Source: Glomus cerebriforme (taxonomy: Eukaryota > Glomeromycota > Glomeromycetes > Glomerales > Glomeraceae). From it: 15,621 nt of DNA. Position numbers and translations under genes: made by a program. This document shows, piece by piece, positions 1 to 8,553 of this stretch; the stretch's first letter is position 1; the number at the start of each line of letters is the position of its first letter. Location: positions 115,578 to 131,198 of the forward strand of contig QKYT01000144.1 of NCBI GenBank assembly GCA_003550305.1, read 5' to 3'. The notes beneath the pieces are model-generated. The model worked only from the letters and a program-made list of their open reading frames with translations. It was not told where the DNA came from and made no database searches.

Positions 1-744
1 AAATATTAGTTAACATTTTACTTATAAAAATAAAAAAAATAATAATTTTAAAATTATTTATCTTTAAAATTGTATTTAAAGAATTTCAAAATTTTTGAAA
101 CCTAAAAATAAAAAAAAAAGTAATGTTAGTTAACATTTTATTTAAAAAAATGAATTTTTTTTTTTAAAAAAAAAATTTTTAATTTTAATTAATTTTATTC
201 TTAAAAGTCAAATTATTAAAGAAATTTTAATTTTTTATTATAATGAAATTAATAAAATTTGCAATTTCAAAGATTATTACAATTTTTTTATAAAATATTT
301 TTAAAAAAAATATGACAAATCAAATCTGCAATATTACATAAATTTTTATTAAAATTGCATAAAAAAAAAGTAGCAAACTGCCTGCAATTCTGAATTATAA
401 AAAATTTTTTGTATATATAATTCTTTATTATTAATCAATTTATATAACTTTTAAAATATAATATTAACTAGTAATTAATAGTTATTTAGCACAAAATGCT
501 AAATAACTATTATATTGGGTAAATCAAATAAAAATCAAATTTGATTTCTAATATTATAAGCTACTTTATAAATAGTATCAGTTATTTGGTTTGAAGTATC
601 GAATAAGTGATTTATCTAGTGTCACATAAAATTTACATAATAAACTTTTTACTTTCATAATTAACATGTTTTTAAGTTTTTTTTTATAAACTTTTTTTAA
701 AATAAACCAAATTTATTTCTTTCAATAGAGAATACAAATTTTAA
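1..744. other. AT-rich intergenic stretch, no gene seen
   Basis: This stretch is long runs of A and T with no credible reading frame. A 15-base word TTAGTTAACATTTTA occurs at 6-20 and again at 126-140, so there may be a diverged 120-bp direct repeat. The only other ordered structure is the palindrome at 476-512, listed separately. Confidence 0.7.
476..512. repeat. Perfect 16-bp-stem palindrome (hairpin family copy 1)
   Basis: TAATAGTTATTTAGCA at 476-491 is the exact reverse complement of 497-512, with the 5-nt loop CAAAA. It has the same length and layout as the GC-rich hairpin at 8695-8729, and the stem positions that differ between the two copies differ on both arms. This looks like a dispersed palindromic repeat family rather than a chance AT palindrome. 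Confidence 0.75.
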
Positions 745-1593
745 TAATAAAGTTTAAAATTTGAACGTGTCTTATTCGAATGCACCTCCTGCAAGCACGT
801 GATATATAATTAAATTTAATTGGCTAATTAAGCCTTATATTATTACTATATAGTTAATTAGTAATAAATACACAATCTTCTTTTTATGTGATTTTTCAAA
901 GTTCAATATTAATAGCTAAAATTTGCCATTTACGAAGCCCAAGATTAGAGAACCTCTATAAAATTAAAAAAAAATAAATAAGAAATAAACTGTTAAAAAG
1001 AAACAGCAAAAATACGCTATTAATTACTTTTGCTGAAAATAAGCAAAATATAGAGAATTCTTCTTTATTTAATTATTATTTTTTTTTTTTACATAATATT
1101 TCAAGACATGACTTTGTAATAGGAATTGGAATCGATTCTAAAAAAAATTAAAACTAATAGTAAATTTAATCGAATTGAATCGAATCTCAAAAATTTCTTA
1201 CATATTAACCGATTTAACTCTGAAGTAATTTTTAAAGGCATTTAAATGCTGATCATTTTTCCAGAATTAGAAAATATTTTGGAGTCAGCATGGTCATCTA
1301 TGAAAGAAAATTTAGAGATTCGATTAAATCGATTCCAATCCCTACTTTGTAATTGATAAGTTTCAATTATTTTTATTATTTTTGTTAATTTTATTTCTTT
1401 ATTTGTTCATTATTCTCCTTTTTCAATCATTCTATTTGGTTTTAACAGTAAATTTTCTTTTTCTTTTTAGATGCAACCTTTTGCATCAGAAATACTTTGA
1501 CTGGATGATTTATAAGTATCTTAAGTCTTTATAAATGGTAGGTTTGGTCATTTTTGGGCTTATACTTTCTTTTTTTTTTGTTGTTACTTTACT
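745..1593 (+). repeat. Left arm of inverted duplication
   Basis: This arm pairs with 2732-3350 in reverse complement. Substitutions are scattered, and the main length difference is the hAT-like insertion at 1120-1344. The arm itself contains splice-like landmarks: a T-rich tract ending in TTTTTAG at 1463-1470, then an exon-like stretch ending TAAATG just before GTAGGTTT near 1537. Confidence 0.7.
1120..1344. mobile_element. hAT-like MITE (225 bp) with 8-bp target-site duplication
   Basis: The ends are TAGGAATTGGAATCGATT (1120-1137) and, in reverse complement, TAGGGATTGGAATCGATT (1327-1344), an 18-bp terminal inverted repeat with one mismatch. Both sides carry the direct repeat CTTTGTAA (1112-1119 and 1345-1352). 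The opposite arm of the inverted duplication shows the empty site at about 2975-2995, with a single CTTTGTAATTGG. An 8-bp duplication and ends of the TAGRG type are the hallmarks of hAT transposons. The interior has no coding capacity, so it would depend on a transposase in trans. Confidence 0.85.
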
Positions 1594-2460
1594 GTTCATT
1601 ACTGATTTGCCTTTTTTTTTTGGTATACTTTTTGCTTATTATGTTGAAGGAAACTTCTTTACAGGATCTTTGTAGATGGTGGGTTATGTTGATTCTTTGC
1701 TTTTTTTCACATTTTTTTGGTTTTATTTCCTTTTTTTTTATTTTCATTATTAATTTTATTTTCTTTTCTTTTTTAGATATACTTTCATTATTGACACTTC
1801 TGGACATGTAGACTTTACTGTTAAAGTAAAAAAATCTTTATGAATTTTGGATGGTGGAATTGTCATTATCAATGGAAAAGAAGAAGTGAAAGCCCAAACT
1901 GAGACTGTTTAAAGTCAAGCAGATAAATACCAAATCTTTCAGCTTATTTTTATTAACAAAATGGACAGTATAGATAGTACTAAGAATGTGAAAAATCATT
2001 TTATTGCTTGCTTTTCTACTTATTGCTTTAAAGGGAACTTCTTTGCAGAATCTTTATAAATGGTAAGTTATGGTCAATTTTTGACTTTTCTTTTTTTGCA
2101 TTTTTTGTTCTTATTTCTTTTTTTTTTATTTTTTATTTGTTCTTTCATACTGTTCATTACTAATTTTATTTTTTTTTTTAGGTATGCTGTATGTTTTTTA
2201 CTTATCAATACTTTGTGATGAAAAGTACTTTAAATCTTTTTTTGAATGGTAAGTTTTGATCAACTCTTTTATTTTCTTTTCTTGTTTTTTCATACTATTT
2301 GTTACTAAATTTATTTTCTTTTTTTTTAGATATGCTTTTTGCTTGTCAATACTTAGGTTTTTTTTGAATGGTAAGTTTTGGTTGATTCTTTCATTTTCAT
2401 TTTCTTGTTTTTGTTCATTGTTTATTCTTTTTCATTGCTAACTTTATTTTTTTTTAGTTT
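1464..2460 (+). repeat. Tandem array of intron/exon-like modules
   Basis: The same layout recurs head to tail: a T/C-rich tract ending in TTTAG, then a short exon-like block often starting ATATGC/ATATAC, then (T)CTTT(A/G)TAAATG or TTTGAATG followed by a donor-like GTAAGTT. Donor-like junctions fall near 1537 (GTAGGTTT), 1678 (GTGGGTTA), 2060 (GTAAGTTA), 2249 (GTAAGTTTT) and 2370 (GTAAGTTTT). The acceptor-like TTTAG ends fall near 1470, 1776, 2181, 2329 and 2458. The modules are about 110-190 bp, except the one enlarged by the EF-G fragment. The exon-like blocks carry stops, so this is not an intact gene. I read it as diverged tandem copies of one exon plus its flanking introns. Confidence 0.6.
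1778..1996 (+). pseudogene. Decayed GTPase-domain fragment of an EF-G-type translation factor (mEF-G2/MEF2-like)
   Basis: In one frame, without any frameshift, 73 codons read as the middle of an EF-G GTP-binding domain. The G3 motif appears as FIIDTSGHVDFT (standard DTPGH, with P changed to S). Next come K-SL-stop-ILDGG for the usual RVLDG region, V-K-A-Q-T-E-T-V, S-Q-A-D-K-Y, and the G4 motif FINKMD. EF-G moves tRNA on the ribosome, and mEF-G2 recycles mitochondrial ribosomes. The T-V-(W)-x-Q-A-D-K pattern favours a bacterial/mEF-G2 type over mEF-G1. There are two in-frame stops: TGA at 1841 where arginine is expected, and TAA at 1910 where the conserved tryptophan is expected. Both are explained by C:G to T:A changes. 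The fragment follows TTTTTTAG at 1769-1776, as an exon would, and the G1 motif is absent. It is not a working gene. Confidence 0.85.
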
Positions 2461-2731
2461 GACTATTTATTAAGAATTTACATATTAATTTGCATCACTT
2501 AATAGATTTGTAATTTTTGCAACGTAATCTTACTTTATACTTAAATTTACTTTGTAATTATATATCAATTTAATAAAATAGATTTAATAGACATGCAAAA
2601 TTATCAAAATCTTTATTATATAATTAAAAAGCCTATGTTAAAAAATTTATACACTAAAATGATTATTTAGCTTTTACGATTTGGATTTTGCATACATGTA
2701 TTTGAATAATGCCTAACTTTTTTACAAATTT

Positions 2732-3350
2732 GTAAAGTAGACAATGAAAAAAAAAGTACAAGCTTAAGAACAACCAAACCTACCATTTACAAAGACTCAA
2801 GACACTTACAAGATAAGTCGTCTAGTCAAAGTATTTCTGAAGTAGAAGACTGTATCTAAAAAGAAAAAGAAAATTTACTGTTAAAACCAAATAGAATGAT
2901 TAAAAAAGAAGAATAATAATCAAATAAAGAAATAAAATTAATGAAAATAATAAAAATAACTGAAACTTACCAATTACAAAGCCATGACTTGAAATGTTAT
3001 ATAAAAAAAGAGAAGAATGATTAAATAAAGAAGGATTCTCTTGTTCTTAGCAAAGGTAATTAATGACGTATTTTTGCTATTTTTTTTAACTGTTTATTCT
3101 TTATTTATTTATTTTTTTTATTTTATAGAGGTTTTTTAATCTTAAGCTTTGTAAATGGCAAATTTCAGCTGTTAATATTGAACTTTGAAAAATCACATAA
3201 AAAGAAAATCATGTAATAAATTAGTTTATTACTGATTAATTATATCGTAATAATGTAAGGCTTAATTAGCCAATCAAATTTAATTATATATCATGTAATT
3301 ACAGAGAGTGCATTTAAATGCAGGCGCATTTAAATTTTAAACCCTTAATA
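2732..3350 (-). repeat. Right arm of inverted duplication
   Basis: This is the reverse complement of 745-1593 without the MITE, so it preserves the pre-insertion site. On the minus strand it shows the same T-rich tract, acceptor-like TTTTTAG, exon-like block and donor-like GTAGGTTT (near 2790) as the left arm. A plus-strand block at 3124-3163 also ends CTTTGTAAATGG, so exon-end-like motifs face both ways within an arm. The outer end contains the palindrome GCATTTAAATGC (3309-3320). Confidence 0.7.
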
Positions 3351-3916
3351 ATATAATATAAATATTTAAATATATTAAAACTACAAATTATTGCAAAATT
3401 AATATGCTTTATTCCAAACTATTATGTTAAATAGTCAAATAGTCTAATAACTAATAAATTCTTTAGTCTTTTAAACTAACAGCTGAACTATGGTTATTTC
3501 AGGCAATTCATCAACTGGAATGCAAAATTATCTTAAAATAATAAAGAAGAAAAAAAGAAAGACAATTATTATAAATAAAAATTATTATACAAATTGTTCT
3601 ATTTATAATTAATTAAAATAAATAATGCTTAATACAAGATTTTAATGCCTGATATATGATTTTAATATTTGATACATGATTTTTATATCTGATAGTTTTA
3701 TTATAATCATTGTTAATTATAAAAAAAACTGAAAAAAATCATAAGATATCAAATAAATATTTTTATTATAACTAATATCTGCTAATAATATAACTTATAT
3801 AATTATAATGATATATCTCTAAATAGTTAACAATATTATATTATTTATATAATAATAGAATAAATTTTTATTAAATAAAAAAATCAAATTAATTTTTTAT
3901 TAAAAAATTAATTATT
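3351..3916. other. AT-rich gap with a short degenerate tandem repeat
   Basis: No credible gene is seen. At about 3640-3692 a 24-25-bp unit of the form TGATATATGATTTTAATATT is repeated about three times with changes. A 40-codon plus-strand open frame starts at the ATG near 3489, but it is Lys/Ile/Asn-rich and looks like chance. Confidence 0.5.
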
Positions 3917-4125
3917 GTCCGGAGCGAAGCGAAGGACTATATATGTTTACGCAAGGTGATAAATGATTAAGATCANNTGNCNATTTCNGGTTGTCNNCAC
4001 NNGTAAATTNACGAATAAAAATTGTTGTTTTGATTGTTTTGATGTTACGTTGGACAAGATATACCGATAAAATGATAACAATAAATAATGTTGCACAAAT
4101 GGTTTTTTTTCTCAAAGCTCCGGAC
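3917..4125. mobile_element. Small MITE-like unit with GTCCGGAGC ends, rich in Ns
   Basis: GTCCGGAGC at 3917-3925 is the exact reverse complement of GCTCCGGAC at 4117-4125, giving a 209-bp unit in very AT-rich flanks. The left end runs on into GAAGCGAAGGAC, giving a GC-rich terminal motif. No clear target-site duplication is visible, so the boundaries could differ by a few bases. Ten single Ns fall within 3976-4010, which looks like unresolved differences between collapsed copies. Short frames cross it on both strands (a hydrophobic minus-strand one ends near 3912). They run through the Ns and I do not believe them. Confidence 0.45.
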
Positions 4126-4992
4126 TTACAATGGTTTCTATTGCCTAGTAAATACTACATTCTAAATTATAACTTATAATTATTTTATTATAATAATTAT
4201 TCATTTATAAATCCTGATTAATACCAGTATTTTAAATAGTATTATTATATTGGAAAATTTTTAAAAGTACAGAATTGCATCAATCTATAATTTTTATAGA
4301 TTATTATTTTTTTTTTATCAAATTTTAATAAAAATCTATACAAAATAGCAGAAAAATTATATTCATTTTTTTTTAAAGTTTATTTTTATAAAAATTTGCA
4401 ATAATTTTTAAAATTGCAGGTTTTAACTAATAAAATCTTTAAATATTTAAAAACATATAAACTTTTATTATACTTAAATTTTTTATTAATTAATTCTAAA
4501 CTTTAGAATCAATACTATATATCAATATAAACTTTTATTTTTTATTAATTTTGATTTTTAATTTTAGTTAACTTTAAATTTGATTTTTTATTTTTTATTA
4601 ATTTACTAATTAAAATAGTTCATTTTGTCTAAATTTCAAATTGTCAAATATTGGACAAAATTAGATCTAATTTTGGCTGATCATTACCAAAAAAAATTGG
4701 CAAAAATAATATTAGTGATTTGTATAGATTGATTACTATTTATCAATAAATTAATCTTTAGATAATGGCAAAATTTCAATTTTAATTAAAAAAAATTGGT
4801 ATTAAAATTAATAAAATTCAACTTTATTATACAAATAATTTTTATTATAAATTATTTACAATTTAACCTAAATTTAAATAAGTCAAATATAGATCTAATC
4901 AGTATTAAACACAATATTTAGATATATTACAAATGACTACTAAAAATATATGTTAAAAATTAATAATAAAAATAAAAATTATATATTAATAA
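4126..4992. other. AT-rich gap, no gene seen
   Basis: The stretch contains no open frame of useful length. AGATCTAAT occurs at 4663-4671 and again at 4892-4900, in similar CAAATAT-containing surroundings. This might be the remains of an old element, but I cannot define ends. Confidence 0.5.
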
Positions 4993-5007
4993 TTAATATT
5001 ATATTTT
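4993..5007. repeat. Target-site duplication, left copy (TTAATATTATATTTT)
   Basis: This is identical over 15 bp to 6661-6675 directly after the poly(A) tail of the neighbouring insertion. The perfect match implies a recent target-primed insertion. Confidence 0.9.
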
Positions 5008-5982
5008 GATCTACTTAATTTGGGAAACGGGGCAACTCTCCCTGCTGATCCCTACGCCCATTTCTCTGAAGAAGTTTTGGAAAGAAAAGTTGCGCTTTTT
5101 GGCCGTTTTGTCCTAAGAAAGCGGTCTTTTAGTTATAGGAAAAGTTGCTCTACGCTGTTGGACTTAACTAGAGAGGTTTAGAAAATTTGTTATTTAGTGT
5201 CCAGATCACCAAGTTTTTCCGCAAGTCAGGTCAACATAATTTTCAGTCACCTACGTCTTTCTCAAAAGTTTATACCCGAGCAGTCGTTTGGTATTCTAAG
5301 ATACGCTTTGCGTGCACAAGACGGATGGGTTGGACTTGTGGCTGCTCCTGGTGGACCCTGGAGCAGACCTAGCGTGGAGTTTCTTTAGAAGTGAAGTGGT
5401 TTTTCACTGAGTTGTCGTATAGGCTTGGCTCAGCAGGAAGAGGCTTTTCTGGAGTATAAGTTTGGTGTAATTTCCCTTAATAAAATTTTAATTTTCGTTT
5501 TCTGTTGGTGGAAAGGTGGAAGGCATCAGGACAAATACCGAACTGGCTTTAGAACATAAACATATACCGCTATACTTAATCTACTTTCCTTGGCTGCAGA
5601 TTTTGAAGAACTACTGCGGAGTGGTGTCTTCAGGCAGGAGATGGGGGGTACTGGAAATTTTGATTGACAGTCGATCATCTGTTGATGATTGGTTCCCTTG
5701 TTGTTACATTCCTAGGTTATTTGTTTCACAGATGGTGATCCCTAATTTTGCCCCTTAAGGTAACGTCATTGTAGTTGAATAGAAAATTTAATAAAAAGAA
5801 TAAAATGGTGCGGAAGACGTTGGGTACAGGGTCGATTCTTAGTGTTGGGTAGAACTGGTTTGGATGTTTTAGGGACAAGATTGTTATTTATTCTGCAATA
5901 GGTATATCAAGGATCAAGATTCTTCGACAGGGTTGGATGTTATCCAAGCACTTCTGCTTGCACGTGCTGAGAAGTTTTAGGT

Positions 5983-6176
5983 AAGTAGTCATCTCGATTC
6001 ACTGGAATGAGAAGCATCTGGGCCGTGAGAAATTGACTTATTTCGGAAAGACACCTACCGGGTTGGACGGCGGTTGAAAAGCCATGTAGGTTGGCAAGGT
6101 ACTGCGGGATGGCTTTCAGACGAGATAGTATAAGCAGTCGACTCGATTCATCTGGAGCATCTATTAGGGCGCCGAG
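5983..6176 (+). repeat. Internal diverged direct repeat of the retro-insertion
   Basis: AAGTAGTCATCTCGATTCA at 5983 onward matches AAGCAGTCGACTCGATTCAT at 6132 onward. In each copy this is followed by CTGGA, GCATCT and a GGGC...GAG block. The copies are about 149 bp apart and differ by substitutions and a short gap. Confidence 0.6.
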
Positions 6177-6614
6177 TTGGGGTACTGGTCCTGATAGGGA
6201 AGTGGAGAGATAGAAGTAGGTTTCTTTTTCTTTCTTGTATTTTTAGGTTAGTATTAGATAGTTTTACCTTTCTTTCTGGAGGTTGGTACTAGTAGCCGAC
6301 TTCTATAATTTCTCTTACAACTTTCTGGTCGAAGTTATAACAAATCGTACTAGTTAGAAGATCCAATGTGATTGTGGAGAGATTTGGGGGAATTGATTGA
6401 AGGGTGAATTTTATTTGGTGCTAGTACTGCTGGGGTATGGGAGAGAACCAGAGCATATTAACTATCTAAGGAGTGTCTTGTCTTCAGACCTCACTCTGGG
6501 GACTCATGCTACGTAAGTACGATGCGTTGGGATTTTCCATTGGGTTGGAGGTCTTATCTCTGAGCTATATAATTTTATTTTTATGTATTCCGGGCATTGT
6601 CCACCGATTTACTT

Positions 6615-6620
6615 AATAAA
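6615..6620 (+). terminator. AATAAA polyadenylation signal of the retro-inserted RNA
   Basis: AATAAA lies 22 nt before the first A of the 18-A tail, the usual spacing for a cleavage and polyadenylation signal in the source transcript. Confidence 0.8.
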
Positions 6621-6660
6621 GTTCATGATTCAGCACGTCTTCAAAAAAAAAAAAAAAAAA

Positions 6661-6675
6661 TTAATATTATATTTT
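6661..6675. repeat. Target-site duplication, right copy
   Basis: This exactly repeats 4993-5007 and directly follows the poly(A) tail. Confidence 0.9.
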
Positions 6676-7062
6676 TCACACATCTTTAACATATTGTACT
6701 TTTAAGTATTTTGAGTTTAATTAATAATAGATCATGATAATGTATATACTATTGCTTTTATTTTTACTTACATATTCTTTATAGAGATTTAAATTAAAAC
6801 TTTATGCTGATCATCAATTATAATTATAAATAATTGCATATTGGGTTTTTGGATGAATGACTTCATATTTAGTGAATATTTATCAAAAAAAAAACACTGA
6901 AGTAGTTTTCATTATGATATAAAGTATTAAATAATATATATATATATATTTTTTTTATGACAAGTTAATCGATTTTATTATAATTAGTGAAATTCTATAA
7001 AGAATACATAATTATAGGATGATAAATCACAAATATACCTTCTATATAGAAAAGTATAACTT
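6676..7062. other. AT-rich gap with (AT)n microsatellite
   Basis: No gene is seen. A pure AT dinucleotide run of about 16 bases lies at 6934-6949. Confidence 0.5.
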
Positions 7063-7373
7063 GTCACGTGAAGAGCAGATTTAAGAGGAAAGTCTTGTTG
7101 CTAGGGACTGACTTCAATCATTATTTAACTCCTCCCGACCCTGTATCAGTGATGAATCAAAATAACTAACTAGTCTATTTAAGAATTGTAAATTACTATG
7201 TAAATCTAAATTTAAATCTAATTTTTCATACAACACACTATTGTATATTCTATCTATTAATTTTGATATTTTAAAAACCTTTTTAACTATAATATCCCCT
7301 AATCTAGAATTCTCCTCAATCACCTGATAAATACTATCTTTCCATCTGATTTTAGCACAAAGGTCACGTGAAG
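7063..7373. repeat. Pair of 11-bp direct repeats GTCACGTGAAG, 300 bp apart
   Basis: GTCACGTGAAG occurs at 7063-7073 and at 7363-7373, and 12 bases of the first copy (GTCACGTGAAGA) recur at 12213-12224. In such AT-rich DNA an 11-mer with an E-box-like CACGTG core is not expected to recur so often by chance. The spaced pair could be a target-site duplication, a shared coding word (it reads SSRD or TSRD on the minus strand) or a binding site. Confidence 0.5.
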
Positions 7374-7380
7374 TAGAGTA
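7114..7380 (-). pseudogene. 88-codon open frame of unknown family, probably a gene fragment
   Basis: The frame is open from the codon after a TAA at 7381-7383 to the stop at 7114, 88 codons in all. It has no ATG near its 5' end; the first usable start would be a GTG at 7321-7323, which is unlikely in a eukaryote. The reading begins YSTSRDLCAK, runs through KIRWKDSIYQ, IEENSRLGDI, KKVFKISKLIDRIYN, a leucine/aspartate-rich helix-like part and SLIQGREELNND. It looks like genuine coding sequence, being helical with mixed charge, but I recognise no domain. It lies almost entirely between the two GTCACGTGAAG repeats. It is probably an internal or terminal exon cut out of a larger gene. No TATA-like or splice context gives it a promoter or partners. 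Confidence 0.4.
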
Positions 7381-7539
7381 TTAAATAATATATTATTTAT
7401 GTTTATATTATATTATTGTATAATGATTGATATAATTTTATTAAAACAAAATGTTCATATATTTTTGATAGTTATCTGTATATGATTAATACATATATAT
7501 ATATCAGAAAATTTTTTAATGCAAAAATTTGTGTAAATT

Positions 7540-7735
7540 TATATACCGTAATATTTTGTAAGTTTTTAGATCTATTACAAGTTTATGTAAATATAATATT
7601 TTATAACTTTTTATAACTTTTCATAATTTTATGATATGTAATATTCTGTAATTTTATATAAATGTAACTCTTTATAATATTTTGCAATCTTATGATATAT
7701 AATATTCTATAAGCTTTATAATTAATAAATATAAT
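7540..7735. repeat. TAATATT(C/T)TRTAA-rich degenerate repeat
   Basis: The motif TAATATTTTGTAA / TAATATTCTGTAA / TAATATTTTGCAA / TAATATTCTATAA recurs several times at irregular spacing of about 40-60 bp. The same TAATATT core appears in the minisatellite at 8823-9211, so this may be a diverged relative. Confidence 0.35.
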
Positions 7736-7798
7736 AAATTTAGAGGTAATTTTATTATATATAAATATAAAATATATATAAAAATATAAAATAAGTTA

Positions 7799-8103
7799 AT
7801 ATTACTAATATTAGGAGTATAAGTGAAAAAGAGATAGAGAAATATAATTAGTAATATTAGTATTATTAGTATTAGAAGTATACATAAAAAAAAGTAAAAG
7901 AAATATAGTTAGTAGTATTAGTATCATTAGTATTAGAAGTACAAGTAAAAAAGAGTAAAAAAAATATAGTTAATAATAAGTATTAAAAGTACAAGTAAAA
8001 ATTGTAAAAAAAATACAGTTAGTAATATTAGTATTATTAATATTAGAAGTACAAGTAAAAGAAAAATAAAAGAAATATAATTAGTATTTATATAATTAGT
8101 ATT
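7799..8103. repeat. ~60-bp minisatellite, five copies
   Basis: The anchor TTAGAAGTACAAGTAAAA (or close variants) begins at 7811, 7872, 7933, 7983 and 8043, so the period is about 61, 61, 50 and 60 bp. Each unit runs on through an A-rich part, then ATATAGTTAGTAATATTAGTATT. The fourth unit has a deletion of about 10 bp. No reading frame follows the period. Confidence 0.8.
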
Positions 8104-8549
8104 AATAAACAAATATTTCTATATATACCTGCTAAACTACACAAAATTCTTTATTATTAAATAATATAAAATAAATAAATAAAGAGAAAAGCTAAATTAT
8201 AAAATGACTTGTAATATTTAGAATATTAAAAAAGAGAGAGATAAAATATTTAAAAAATAAAACTTATAATGTTTATTTTTAAAAAATGAGTATATGATAA
8301 TACATGATTTAAATTATATACAATAATCAACTTAGCTAATTTTAATTAATTAAATACCTTCAAAGTATATAAAGTATATACTAGTATATATATATACCTA
8401 TATATTTTTTTGTTGACTAATATAAAATTTAGTTAAAATAGTTAAAAATTTTTAAACAGTTAATAATAATTATTGGGCATTTACTATTTGATGATTTATG
8501 TTAGTACAACCAGTTACTATGCATAATAAAAGTTTAATAAAGGCTAAGC
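8104..8549. other. AT-rich gap, no gene seen
   Basis: This holds A/T runs and short AT-dinucleotide stretches (for example near 8382-8396) with no open frame or ordered repeat that I can define. Confidence 0.5.
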
Positions 8550-8553
8550 CCAA

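Larger units (their letters stand above)
745..3350. mobile_element. ~2.6-kb inverted duplication with gene-fragment-bearing loop
   Basis: The left arm (about 745-1593) is the imperfect reverse complement of the right arm (about 2732-3350). Matching blocks include CTAATTAAGCCTTA-type sequence at 824-840 against 3260-3275, the ATGTGATTTTTCAAAGTTCA block at 886-906 against 3180-3200, and the ATTCTATTTGGTTTTAACAG block at 1429-1448 against 2880-2902. The left arm is longer because a 225-bp MITE sits in it. The loop of about 1.1 kb holds a decayed EF-G fragment and several exon/intron-like modules. The arms fade at their outer ends and I see no target-site duplication. It could therefore be a foldback or Pack-type transposon, or a one-off inverted duplication of part of a gene. 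If transcribed through, the RNA would fold into a hairpin several hundred bp long. Confidence 0.7.
5008..6660 (+). mobile_element. Poly(A)-tailed non-autonomous retro-insertion (LINE-mobilised)
   Basis: About 1.65 kb is markedly richer in GC than both flanks. It ends in 18 A residues (6643-6660) preceded by AATAAA at 6615-6620. Perfect 15-bp direct repeats flank it (4993-5007 and 6661-6675). This is the signature of target-primed reverse transcription by a LINE-type enzyme, whose substrate was a polyadenylated RNA. No reverse transcriptase or endonuclease domain can be read. The longest frames are about 60-80 codons (5197-5388 and 5516-5758), begin at GTG and have no recognisable motif. The element could be an internally deleted LINE keeping its 5' and 3' ends, a long SINE-like RNA, or a retrocopy of a host non-coding RNA. 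A diverged direct repeat of about 45 bp lies inside it (5983-6028 and 6132-6176). GGGTCGATTCT near 5829 loosely resembles a Pol III B box, but the AATAAA argues for Pol II. Confidence 0.85.

Noticed and set aside
1554..1811. Plus-strand 85-codon Phe/Leu-rich frame, and its minus-strand Lys-rich counterpart
   Set aside because: They are translations of T-rich intron-like tracts. The apparent membrane segments are poly-T artefacts, and the frame differs from that of the EF-G fragment.
2256..2441. Plus-strand 61-codon Phe-rich frame
   Set aside because: Same cause: pyrimidine-tract translation in the module array.
3912..4179. Small hydrophobic frames on both strands
   Set aside because: They run through ten Ns in a MITE-like unit and have no supported sequence.
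5187..5758. Three frames of 61-80 codons inside the retro-insertion as LINE proteins
   Set aside because: No reverse transcriptase, endonuclease or zinc-knuckle motif is present; two overlap each other, and those at 5197 and 5516 start at GTG.
5829..5839. Pol III B box making the retro-insertion a tRNA-derived SINE
   Set aside because: The match is loose, no A box is spaced correctly before it, and AATAAA with a long tail fits a Pol II transcript better.
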